39,373 nt of DNA from Prevotella sp. (GTDB taxonomy: Bacteria > Bacteroidota > Bacteroidia > Bacteroidales > Bacteroidaceae): NCBI GenBank assembly GCA_022775985.1, contig JALFIM010000096.1:1-39373 (forward strand), in the 5' to 3' direction. A program made the translations under genes and the position numbers. Within the stretch, counting starts at the first letter, position 1. Each line of letters begins with the position of its first letter. Shown here in pieces: positions 6,942 through 14,288 of the stretch. A model generated the notes under the pieces. The model made no database searches. It worked only from the letters and a program-made list of their open reading frames with translations, and had not been told where the DNA came from.

Positions 6942-9208
6942 TGCTGTCTGTGCTTGTCTATGAACTCCCTCTTCTCCTCCTCTGTATCGAAGTGCAGTTT
7001 GCCCCTGTGCAGAGAATACACAGGCAACGTGTAGTCGCGGCATGGGATATACAGCTCATCCCACTGGTTTTGTCCCACACGCACATAGTCGGCATCCCTA
7101 TCGAGCACCGCACTGGCGAAGCGCATCTCAAACTCCTCGCTGCTGAATGGGTAACGGCGGAAGTCGCTGCATCCCTTCTCTATGTTGCCACCTTCGACAC
7201 GGAAATACGGGCCATACATCTGATTGTCAGTATTCCGCCATTTAGGTCTCTTGATATCGGGATGGCATCCCACATCAGCGTACGAGCGTCTTATCAGTTC
7301 GCGTATGCCGTATCTGACCAGGGCCTTCTGGTATCTGCCCATGACCACCTCCTCCAGAAGGTCGTTGTCGAGATGTCCGCCACGCGACATATTGTCCCAC
7401 TCCTCCTCTATAATCCGTCTAAAAGAGCCATACCGCGTAGAAGCGCCGAAACTGAAGTAGTACCACTCATCGTTGGAGCCACAGCCATTGACTGGAATGC
7501 TGTACAAGTCGTCCACTACATCCTGATACGACTCATAGCGACGAAAATCATTCAAGAACTTGATATATTTCACAAGTTTGCTCACAATGTATCGGTACAT
7601 CACGCCCTGCATAGTACCGTCCACGACCCATCCGTTGCCACGGTGATAGTCGTGGAGGTCTCTCTCAAGTCGGTCTATATCCACAGTATGACCGTCTTGC
7701 TCATACTGGCTCACTAAAGCCCACATGGTTCTGATGGCCAGCATTGCAGTCTCATCGCCATAGCGCACGTTAGCATCAAGCACCTCATTGATACGGCTCA
7801 TAGCGTCATCGGCACCCATGATGGGCCTTTGGGCGTTAAACGCCTTCAGCAAGTCAACGAGCGTGCGCATCTGCCCATACATCATCTGCCGTACTTCGGG
7901 AGGGAACGTGGGCTTTATCACCGCCACAAAGCTCTCAGGCAGACAGATATTGGCCTCATACTGTGCCTCCGCGAACAACGGGGCTATGTCCTCATCCTTG
8001 AAACCGGCTATGCCGCATCCTATCCTCGTCACGTAGAAGAACATGTCACGGTGCTGTCGGGCAAAGCGCACGAAGTCGTCAACGTATGGCTTTATGGTGT
8101 CTACGCCTCCCTGCATCGTAGGTATGGCATAGCTCTGGCCTTGCAGTCCTACACCCTGGCCCCATACAGCTCCGAAACGATTGAGGGCCACACGAGCCGC
8201 CCCACCGCCATGCCGTCCTTGCAGATTGCTGCCGAACACAAACACCTCATCTGGCTTGAGCACAGACAGTCTATCGGGTGTGTACTGAGGACGCGCCACG
8301 CCATTATATACATACTCATCAGCCGACTCCTCTGGCTTGGCAATGGAATGCTCCCTGATGTAGCCAAGCACCGCTTCGGCTGTCGTACCATTCTGCATCA
8401 ATGTGGCCAATGCGTCGTCAAAGTATTCAGCAGCCTCCATCACGCCGTGTACCTCATCACCCTTATGGTATATACCGAGCAGCAGATTTACGGCCTCCTT
8501 GTCCCCTGTATTCTCCAACAGGTCCGTGACGAGCCGCTGCATGCGGTTTGTCATCGACAGTTCCACGTCCGACACCCTGTATGGCATGAAGTCCTTGTGC
8601 CAAAGATAGTAGGCCGTCATCTTCTGCATGCTGTCACCACGCCGCATAAGGTCGAGCAGTGTGGCGACGCACTGCTCAAATGTGTGGTAGTGAGCCTCGT
8701 GCGCACTCTGCTCGAAGAAGCCACGGACATTCACGTCAATGCCGTTGCGCTCGAATGCGGAGTCGTCATTATAGTAGTCAAGTTCTGCCTTCACACGCGA
8801 CAGTGTAGCATCGCACCGCTCACCATCATAAAACGTATCGAGCACGTCGCGGAACACACCGTGAGGCGACACTATGTCAAACAGCGTCATGCACGACCTC
8901 AGCTTCACGGCATCCACATCGCCCATGATGTATTCGGCAGAGTCGTCGCCATGGCTGAGCAGGGCATCCGTCATCTCCACCATCCTGTCATGCAGTATGT
9001 CATCCTCCCAATAAGCCTTGGCCTCAAGCAATGAACTGATACCGTACTTCCGCGACATGCGGCTGTGGCCCAGCCCCTCTATCTGCGGAAACACGAACCA
9101 CATCCAATGCGAGAGCTTGCGCCCGTCCTTTATCTCCTGCAAGGCCATGTCGTAAATGCCATGCTCGTCCTGCGCGGTGACGAACCGCTCTATGTCTATA
9201 TTCCTCAT
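6932..9208 (-). CDS. DUF1810 plus macro-like domain fusion protein
   Basis: A 758-residue cytoplasmic protein with at least three parts. Residues 5-145 match DUF1810 (motif SHWMWFVFPQIEGLG at 33-47). Residues 145-300 are helical and unassigned. Residues 315-432 form a macro-like domain with VFVFGSNLQGRHGGGAAR (323-340), GQGVGLQGQSYAIPTMQGG and FYVTRIGCGIAGF. This type is seen in phage-associated A1S_2505-like proteins and is probably related to ADP-ribose-binding macrodomains (recognition from memory). Residues 440-758 contain further segments I do not recognise, including NGCGSNDEWYYFSFGAS. The gene overlaps the stop of the ADP-ribosylglycohydrolase gene (ATGA at 9205-9208). Involvement in ADP-ribose or NAD chemistry is inferred from the macro-like domain and the neighbours. 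Confidence 0.75.
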   Translation of the reverse strand: MRNIDIERFVTAQDEHGIYDMALQEIKDGRKLSHWMWFVFPQIEGLGHSRMSRKYGISSLLEAKAYWEDDILHDRMVEMTDALLSHGDDSAEYIMGDVDAVKLRSCMTLFDIVSPHGVFRDVLDTFYDGERCDATLSRVKAELDYYNDDSAFERNGIDVNVRGFFEQSAHEAHYHTFEQCVATLLDLMRRGDSMQKMTAYYLWHKDFMPYRVSDVELSMTNRMQRLVTDLLENTGDKEAVNLLLGIYHKGDEVHGVMEAAEYFDDALATLMQNGTTAEAVLGYIREHSIAKPEESADEYVYNGVARPQYTPDRLSVLKPDEVFVFGSNLQGRHGGGAARVALNRFGAVWGQGVGLQGQSYAIPTMQGGVDTIKPYVDDFVRFARQHRDMFFYVTRIGCGIAGFKDEDIAPLFAEAQYEANICLPESFVAVIKPTFPPEVRQMMYGQMRTLVDLLKAFNAQRPIMGADDAMSRINEVLDANVRYGDETAMLAIRTMWALVSQYEQDGHTVDIDRLERDLHDYHRGNGWVVDGTMQGVMYRYIVSKLVKYIKFLNDFRRYESYQDVVDDLYSIPVNGCGSNDEWYYFSFGASTRYGSFRRIIEEEWDNMSRGGHLDNDLLEEVVMGRYQKALVRYGIRELIRRSYADVGCHPDIKRPKWRNTDNQMYGPYFRVEGGNIEKGCSDFRRYPFSSEEFEMRFASAVLDRDADYVRVGQNQWDELYIPCRDYTLPVYSLHRGKLHFDTEEEKREFIDKHRQQCS

Positions 9209-10131
9209 ATCGTAAGCGTATTTTGACAGTAGTCATCAAATTCATCATTTATGTCAAGCATCCACTGCGGCAGTTTGCTCTTGGCATTGTCTACAAGCTC
9301 TGTGGGCATAGACCCATAGTGCGCGTATGCCACAGGCCCTGCAATGGCGGCAAGAGTGTCGGCATCGCCGCCAAGGGCTATGGCAAGCGTCAGGCAGTCG
9401 GCATAGTCAGTGCTCTCTAAAAAGCAAATCAATGCCGCCGGCACCGTGAGCTGGCACGTCTCATCGAAGTAGTAGCCGGCATGTATATCATCATAGGTCT
9501 TGACGCTCCATGCAGGATAATACTTGCCGAGCACGTTATGACGTATGAAGTGCTTATCCTCACCGCGCCTGGCATAATATATGGCCAGAGCCGTGGCCAC
9601 GGCACCCTTGATGCCCTCTGGGTGGTCGTGTGTGGGCAAAGCAGTCTGCGTGGCGAGGCTTATGCACTCCTGCTCGTCACGCGCCATGAATCCTGCGGCC
9701 GAGCACCTCATGGCACTGCCGTTGCCGTAGGAGTGGTACGATGGCCCCAGCTCAGGGCTCATCAGCCACTGCGCGTACCTGCCGCCGAAGCCACGGAAGA
9801 AGTCGGCACGTCCCCTGCCCCACAGAGCGGTAGCCATGTCGGCATGATGCAGCAGTGCCTCGGCACACGCGAAGGTGCATACGGTGTCGTCGGTGTAGTC
9901 ATTGTCTGGCAGCAGAAGGCTCACCTTGTCGTAATCCTTCGTCCTGCCATCAAACTCATACGGCTCACCAGCTATATCGCCTATGGCCGCACTGAGCAAG
10001 AGGTTTCTAAGCGATTCGGCCTTTGGCCCCAAGGGCTTGCCGTCGCCACCACTGATAGCAGACGCTGGCATGCTGCCAGTCTGCGCCGCCTGTGCATCGG
10101 AATGCTTGGTTTGCTTGCTGTCGTATATCAT
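9205..10131 (-). CDS. ADP-ribosylglycohydrolase family protein (DraG/ARH-like)
   Basis: Predicted hydrolase that removes ADP-ribose from modified proteins or small molecules, using two Mg ions. The 308-residue protein carries the family's metal-ligand motifs: GDIAGEPYEF (51-60), YTDDT (79-83), GNGSAMR (136-142) and GGDADTLAAIAG (254-265). An N-terminal stretch of about 40 residues precedes the domain and looks unstructured. It is the second gene of the cluster, 21 bases after the Nudix regulator gene, and overlaps the next gene by four bases. The natural substrate (ADP-ribosyl-arginine, -serine, nucleic acid or a metabolite) cannot be told from the sequence. Confidence 0.92.
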   Translation of the reverse strand: MIYDSKQTKHSDAQAAQTGSMPASAISGGDGKPLGPKAESLRNLLLSAAIGDIAGEPYEFDGRTKDYDKVSLLLPDNDYTDDTVCTFACAEALLHHADMATALWGRGRADFFRGFGGRYAQWLMSPELGPSYHSYGNGSAMRCSAAGFMARDEQECISLATQTALPTHDHPEGIKGAVATALAIYYARRGEDKHFIRHNVLGKYYPAWSVKTYDDIHAGYYFDETCQLTVPAALICFLESTDYADCLTLAIALGGDADTLAAIAGPVAYAHYGSMPTELVDNAKSKLPQWMLDINDEFDDYCQNTLTI

Positions 10132-10152
10132 AATATGTGTACCTCCTTATTG

Positions 10153-10851
10153 TCAAAACTCCAGCCTGAACCCTTTTTGCTTCATCTCCTCATACATGTC
10201 GCGGTTGAACGTATAGAGGTAAGCGTCTCTCTTGGCCGACTGCCTTACGGTATCGTCAGACTGGTTCAGCAGCCCGAGATGCGTCATCTTGTTGTAGAAA
10301 TTGCGCCTGTCAAACCTCACGTCCAGTATGGCCTCATAGAGCTGTTGCAACGCTCTCATAGTGAACTTCTCTGGCAACAGCTCAAAACCTATTGGCTCGA
10401 AGTGTATCTGTCGGCGCAGTTCACGCTCCGCCATGCGCAATATCTGGTCATGGTCGAATGCCAATGATGGTACCTCATCAAGCGACATCCACTGCGCCCT
10501 GGCGGCATCATCGCCGCCCTTCACGTCCTGAAGGCGCACCAACGCATAATAAGCTATGGTGATGACACGCTCACGTGGGTCGCGGTCGGGTGCGGTGAAC
10601 GCATGAAACTGGCGGATGTAGGCACCCGTGAGCCCTGTCTCCTCTTTGAGTTCGCGCCGTGCGCCCTCCTCGGCCGACTCGTCCATCTTGAGGAAACCGC
10701 CGGGAAGTGCCCACTTCCCCTTGAATGGTTCTATACCACGCTCTATGAGGAGCACCTTCAGCTTGTTGCCGTCAAACCCGAATATCACGCAGTCTGTCGT
10801 AACACTCGGATGCGGGTATTTGTAACAAAATTGTTTATTATCAGTCTGCAT
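10153..10851 (-). CDS. Nudix hydrolase/winged-helix regulator (NrtR-like)
   Basis: A 232-residue protein with an N-terminal Nudix domain and a C-terminal winged-helix region, the architecture of NrtR regulators, which in other bacteria sense ADP-ribose and repress NAD-metabolism genes. The Nudix box is complete (G52, E58, R66-E67, E70-E71, G73), so catalysis may be retained; many NrtR-type regulators have a degenerate box. The C-terminal part (FDRRNFYNKMTHLGLL and the following FNRDMYEEMKQKGF) fits the DNA-binding domain seen in NrtR and in the arabinose regulator AraR of Bacteroides. Being first in an operon with ADP-ribose genes and facing a palindromic promoter, it probably controls its own operon. 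NrtR rather than AraR specificity is inferred from context. Confidence 0.85.
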   Translation of the reverse strand: MQTDNKQFCYKYPHPSVTTDCVIFGFDGNKLKVLLIERGIEPFKGKWALPGGFLKMDESAEEGARRELKEETGLTGAYIRQFHAFTAPDRDPRERVITIAYYALVRLQDVKGGDDAARAQWMSLDEVPSLAFDHDQILRMAERELRRQIHFEPIGFELLPEKFTMRALQQLYEAILDVRFDRRNFYNKMTHLGLLNQSDDTVRQSAKRDAYLYTFNRDMYEEMKQKGFRLEF

Positions 10852-10861
10852 AATGCGTTAT

Positions 10862-10914
10862 TTTTACGCAAAGGTAACAGGTTTGTTTCAAACCACCAAA
10901 TAATTTGCGTAAAA
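10862..10914 (-). promoter_or_regulatory. Palindromic promoter/operator of the Nudix-regulator operon
   Basis: On the minus strand a -33 TTTG (10897-10900) and a -7 TACCTTTG (10869-10876) are separated by 20 bases. The promoter is framed by a perfect 11-bp inverted repeat, TTTTACGCAAA at 10862-10872 and TTTGCGTAAAA at 10904-10914. A second inverted repeat, GGTTTG-TTT-CAAACC (10880-10894), sits almost exactly at the centre. One outer arm overlaps the -7 element, as expected for repression. The Nudix start codon is 18 bases downstream of the -7 box. Confidence 0.7.
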
Positions 10915-10942
10915 TCTACACAACTTATGCACTTACATGACT

Positions 10943-10996
10943 AAAAAACATTGGCGGAATCAATTTAAGAGGACAAACTTAAATTGACTCCGCCAA
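10943..10996 (-). terminator. Strong terminator of the peptide/fimbrillin operon
   Basis: A 19-bp stem with one mismatch (10951-10969 with 10978-10996) and an eight-base loop is followed on the minus strand by TTTTTT (10948-10943). It ends the transcript that contains the secreted protein at 11007. Confidence 0.9.
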
Positions 10997-11006
10997 CGTG
11001 ACTAAA

Positions 11007-11786
11007 CTACAAAATAGCACCACAAGCATCATACAGTTTGCCGCCACGCTCTATTACAAGGCGGCCGTCCTTGATGTATTTACGCGCGGGCTGCGTGGGC
11101 TTTGACGTAGGAGTGCTTATGCCGGATGGTACGGTGCTGCGCAGGATGAACCGTGTGACGTACAGCAGATTGCCTGTATCATGGCGTGTAAGCCGCACGT
11201 ATTTTGCACCGTCGGCAGCTTCGGGCACAGTGAATGTATAGGTGCTTGGGGTGAACGAGGTGCGTGTGCGTGTCTCCGTGCCGCCACCGATGGTGCTGTC
11301 CTTGCCCTGCCCGAGGTTGTTCCACACGTTGGTGTCTATCAGCGGAATGTCTACTTCCACTTCCCTGTACTTACCGCTTATGGGCATCCCTGTCGCGCTG
11401 TCGTAGACGGGCTGCAATTGTGTAGTGTGGAAAAGGAAATATATGCTTGCCGGGCGGTCGGCCACGTTGTTGCGCATGGCCGTAATCTCTATCTTGTCGC
11501 CGGCACGAAACACGTTGCCATCGGCAAGCGTTATGCGCATATAGCTGCAGTCGTCGAGGTTGCGGTCTACGTTTACGTAGCGGTAGTCGCCGTTGAGCAC
11601 AAATGCGTGGTAGGTGCCGCAAGGCACGTTGCGCTTGTCGCGCCCGTTCTGGTTGAAGTGCTCCAATGTTCCGCCAGTCTCAATAACGGTGCCATCGGGA
11701 CTTTCCCACGAATACAAAACCTCCTGGGCATGTCCCGTCAACGGAAGCATGCACAGGAGGAATATGTATAGATAAGACTTGTTCAT
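11007..11786 (-). CDS. Secreted protein with Prevotella-type C-terminal segment
   Basis: A 259-residue protein with a signal peptide (residues 1-20, ending LTGHAQ). The mature part is predicted beta-rich (VLYSWESPDGTVIETGG near the start) and has no catalytic motif I recognise. The C-terminus, RKYIKDGRLVIERGGKLYDA, resembles the short terminal segment on many Prevotella secreted proteins, probably a sorting or anchoring signal (from memory). The gene follows the fimbrillin/FISUMP lipoprotein by 21 bases and ends at a strong terminator, so the two are almost certainly co-transcribed and may act together at the cell surface. Specific function unknown. Confidence 0.7.
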   Translation of the reverse strand: MNKSYLYIFLLCMLPLTGHAQEVLYSWESPDGTVIETGGTLEHFNQNGRDKRNVPCGTYHAFVLNGDYRYVNVDRNLDDCSYMRITLADGNVFRAGDKIEITAMRNNVADRPASIYFLFHTTQLQPVYDSATGMPISGKYREVEVDIPLIDTNVWNNLGQGKDSTIGGGTETRTRTSFTPSTYTFTVPEAADGAKYVRLTRHDTGNLLYVTRFILRSTVPSGISTPTSKPTQPARKYIKDGRLVIERGGKLYDACGAIL

Positions 11787-11807
11787 AGTCTGTCTATTGT
11801 TTTTTCT

Positions 11808-13406
11808 TTACCACTTTATCGTTATGCAAGGACGGATGGGCATGCCGTTATATCTTGTGTATGCCTTGCTCGGAAGATTGATGCCATCGCCCCAAACCCC
11901 AAGGTAATTTGCATGACTGCCATCGCCGTCTGTACTGCGCGTGTTCATCCAAGTGCGGATACAACTGCCGTGTGGTGTACCCTTATCGTCTTTGTGGCCT
12001 GCACATGGAATGCACATGTAAACGTCATTGTTGGTTGAAAGGCTGTTAACATAATTAATTATATCTTCGTCATCCTCTGTTTCTACATAGTATGAATCTG
12101 AAGTGTAATCACTATAACGTTTAAGAGTTCCATGACTCTTCATACAGTCTTTCACATCCTTGCCATTTGTAGTTCCGTTTGGATAAATATAAAGGCTTGA
12201 ACCCGATAAAACCCAAATTGTATTGTGCTTCAATTCTGCATAGTCTTCACGTGATGGTGTTCTCCAACCGTGTCCCAGATTCACGGTTGCAGCATCGTGC
12301 GTCTTGTCAAGCGTTACGGGATAGTAGTCATTGCAAAGATAATTTGTTGACGTGTATGCCTCCTTAGGGCTTACTTCTCCCCAAGCATAGTAATTGCCTC
12401 CATCAGTCTCATTGGTCGCTCCAAGATTGCACTTTGCCCAAAGAACCTTTGTTCCGCTTGTTGTGGCATTCCAATCGTCGCCATAGCCAAGATCTACATA
12501 CTCCATGGAGAAGTCAGCGTCTTGTGTGGTGTTGGTTTTATCAAGTGTGCCGAGCGACTTTATTCTGGCGCGTGTAGAGGTGAGTGCTTTTGTAGTCTCG
12601 CGGTGGCACACACTTGTGTTTACGACTTTTCTCTCTGTGTCAACGCAGTCTTTCGTCACCTTTTGCTCCAGCGTAACCTTGAAGCCGTTGCTGTATGTTC
12701 TTGGCAGGACTGCAATGTAGTAGGTCTTGCCTTTGGTGATGTCGCCTACCAGCGTTATGCTGTTTGATTTGTCCGAGAGGTTGGATATGGAGGAGGGTGT
12801 GCCGTCGTCGCCTACACTGATGTCGAATGTTCCTGCCACGGCATCGTTGTCGCCGAATGTGAATACCACTCTTTCGCAGTCGAAGCCGGGCACGAACTTC
12901 AGGTAGCTGCATACGTGCTTGAAGGTAATGGGCGAACTGATTGTCTTGGCACTTGCCGTAATGAGGTTGCACGTGGGGTCGAATCCGTTCTCCACGGCCT
13001 CTTGGTTGGCAGGGAGTGTGACGTGTGAAATGGTGTTGTCGCTGAACGTCACGTTCATGTCGTACGGGTAGAATGCCGTGTAGCGGTTTGCCGACCCAGA
13101 CACGCCATCGCCCGTGGTGTGGAACGTGCATGTCGCGCCACCCTTAGACACCTCGTATTTTATGTTGCTCGTGCCGTCGTACATGCTGATGAGGTCGCCC
13201 TCGTTCCATGTCACGGTAGTGCCGCCAGTGAGTGAGGTACGCGTCTGCCCGAACACGTTGCCAGCCTCAAGCAGGGTCTCCTGCGTGGCAGTGACAACGG
13301 TGTTGCCAGTATTGCCGCCGTTTTCGTTTTCCTGGAATTCGCTGCTGCATGAGAAAGACAGGAATGCAGTAGCGGTTATGACCATTTTTAAAGCTATATT
13401 TTTCAT
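11808..13406 (-). CDS. Fimbrillin-like lipoprotein with FISUMP-type C-terminal domain
   Basis: A 532-residue surface lipoprotein. The signal peptide ends in a lipobox (FLSFSC, Cys at 20). The N-terminal half resembles fimbrillin-family proteins: after a short linker it reads TRTSLTGGTTVTWNEGDLIS, then AFYPYDMN and KTYYIAVLPRTYSNGF, as in Bacteroidales fimbrillin A-like domains. From about residue 300 it switches to a domain of the Fibrobacter succinogenes major paralogous type (FISUMP), with VLWAKCNLGA, YYAWGEVSPKEAY, LGHGWRTPSREDY and a closing GMPIRPC. The combination suggests a surface tip or adhesin component. It is preceded by a 43-residue peptide gene and followed by a secreted-protein gene. 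Confidence 0.8.
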   Translation of the reverse strand: MKNIALKMVITATAFLSFSCSSEFQENENGGNTGNTVVTATQETLLEAGNVFGQTRTSLTGGTTVTWNEGDLISMYDGTSNIKYEVSKGGATCTFHTTGDGVSGSANRYTAFYPYDMNVTFSDNTISHVTLPANQEAVENGFDPTCNLITASAKTISSPITFKHVCSYLKFVPGFDCERVVFTFGDNDAVAGTFDISVGDDGTPSSISNLSDKSNSITLVGDITKGKTYYIAVLPRTYSNGFKVTLEQKVTKDCVDTERKVVNTSVCHRETTKALTSTRARIKSLGTLDKTNTTQDADFSMEYVDLGYGDDWNATTSGTKVLWAKCNLGATNETDGGNYYAWGEVSPKEAYTSTNYLCNDYYPVTLDKTHDAATVNLGHGWRTPSREDYAELKHNTIWVLSGSSLYIYPNGTTNGKDVKDCMKSHGTLKRYSDYTSDSYYVETEDDEDIINYVNSLSTNNDVYMCIPCAGHKDDKGTPHGSCIRTWMNTRSTDGDGSHANYLGVWGDGINLPSKAYTRYNGMPIRPCITIKW

Positions 13407-13478
13407 CTCAGTTTCTGTTTTCTTTTTGATATCCGCCTAATACTTCTATGTAGGAAAGCCTGTGTGACACGCAGGATG

Positions 13479-13610
13479 TCACCAGTCAAGCTCCCCCTCC
13501 TCTTCTTTCAAATCTTCCGAATTACCATTAAATTCCGAGCTTCCAGCCATAATGGTGCATGGCTCCATTTCATCAACAGTCAATGTGGGTTTAACATAAA
13601 TTTTCTTCAT
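13479..13610 (-). CDS. 43-residue MKKxYxxP-type small peptide
   Basis: Short open frame between a promoter and the fimbrillin gene. The peptide starts MKKIYVKPTLTVDEMEPC, continues TIMAGSSEFNGNSEDL and ends in an acidic tail with a final Trp. Similar small proteins starting MKK-x-Y-x-x-P with a hydrophobic/acidic middle and a small-residue AGS site are scattered in Bacteroidales genomes (from memory, unverified). The start is supported by its position about 50 bases downstream of a -33/-7 promoter and by the lack of other frames on that strand. The stop is 72 bases before the fimbrillin start. It has no signal peptide. AGS could be a leader-cleavage site of a processed peptide, which is speculation. 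Confidence 0.55.
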   Translation of the reverse strand: MKKIYVKPTLTVDEMEPCTIMAGSSEFNGNSEDLKEEEGELDW

Positions 13611-13668
13611 TCTTTTCAGTACGTTAATTTTGTAAAATTTTGCCTGTATTTATATGTTTGAATGCTTA

Positions 13669-13705
13669 CAAAATTATACCCATATTTTATGGTTGCGCAA
13701 AAGTA
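13669..13705 (-). promoter_or_regulatory. Promoter region of the peptide/fimbrillin operon
   Basis: Two candidate -7 elements lie on the minus strand: TAATTTTG (13669-13676), with a TTTG -33 element 21 bases upstream (13698-13701), and TACTTTTG (13698-13705), which has no clear -33. The first gives a transcript starting about 50 bases before the small peptide's ATG and is preferred. Confidence 0.55.
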
Positions 13706-14207
13706 ACAATATTTATCGGTACCTTAAAAAATTCCCCCCATTTCAAAATCGTTATTTATTATTAACATTACATAACACAAAATCAACACTTTTTTACTAT
13801 CTGCGCGGTATTTGCATCATTTGTCTGACTGCCGTTTTTGGCATCTCCGACAACAGGTTGCCTAATATATATAATGTGTACGCATCAGACGCAGCCACAC
13901 ACGGCGGCCATCAGGAATCGCAGCCATTGACGCAGCGCATCCCAATAAAACCACACTCGCATAACACGCTTGTACACAGCGAGTTGCAAAACAGCCTATT
14001 TCGCCACCTAAAACAGCCCATTTCGCACGACGATATGGGCCGAAACGCAACGCGAAATGGGCCGTTTCGCAAACACACTCGGGCCGCAGGTTTTCACACG
14101 ACGGAATAATGGCCGCCGCTGACGATACCAAACCACTGACGGCATAGGCTCTTCACGTATCAGAAAGGTGTCTGTAATACGGTATTAACGAGTTAAGGTA
14201 CAGGCAC
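13706..14207. other. Gene-free stretch around repeat site A
   Basis: AT-rich up to about 13,850, then GC-richer. It holds the four-unit palindromic repeat at 13986-14074. Frames on both strands cross the repeat but have no family features. I see no supported gene here. Confidence 0.6.
13986..14074. repeat. Four-unit palindromic repeat, site A
   Basis: Four copies of a ~19-bp near-palindrome related to GCGAAATGGGCCGTTTCGC: about 13986-14005, 14009-14028, 14031-14050 and 14052-14072. The first two are in one orientation and the last two in the other, so the whole can fold back on itself. The same element recurs at 24603-24694 and 38710-38795. Confidence 0.8.
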
Positions 14208-14256
14208 ACAAAAAGCGCGTCCGTCAGGCCGATGCTAATGACCCGATGGACGCGCC
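14208..14256 (-). terminator. Terminator of flavodoxin gene
   Basis: GCGCGTCC (14215-14222) pairs with GGACGCGC (14248-14255); the minus-strand 3' side runs into TTTTTGTGT. It sits about 30 bases after the flavodoxin stop codon. Confidence 0.8.
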
Positions 14257-14288
14257 TTGTCTTATGGCGTAGTACGCCAACTACATCG

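Noticed and set aside
7829..9034. 401-residue open frame on the plus strand
   Set aside because: It lies wholly antisense to the DUF1810/macro-like gene. The minus-strand protein has recognisable domains, whereas this frame has His/Arg-rich composition and no motif; it is a codon-bias shadow.
9481..10467. 328-residue plus-strand frame
   Set aside because: Antisense to the well-supported ADP-ribosylglycohydrolase and Nudix genes and spanning both, with no family features.
13464..13661. 65-residue plus-strand frame
   Set aside because: Opposite the small peptide gene and its promoter; no promoter or motif of its own.
13862..14131. 89-residue minus-strand frame
   Set aside because: It runs through the palindromic repeat of site A, has no promoter or homology, and its sequence reflects the repeat.
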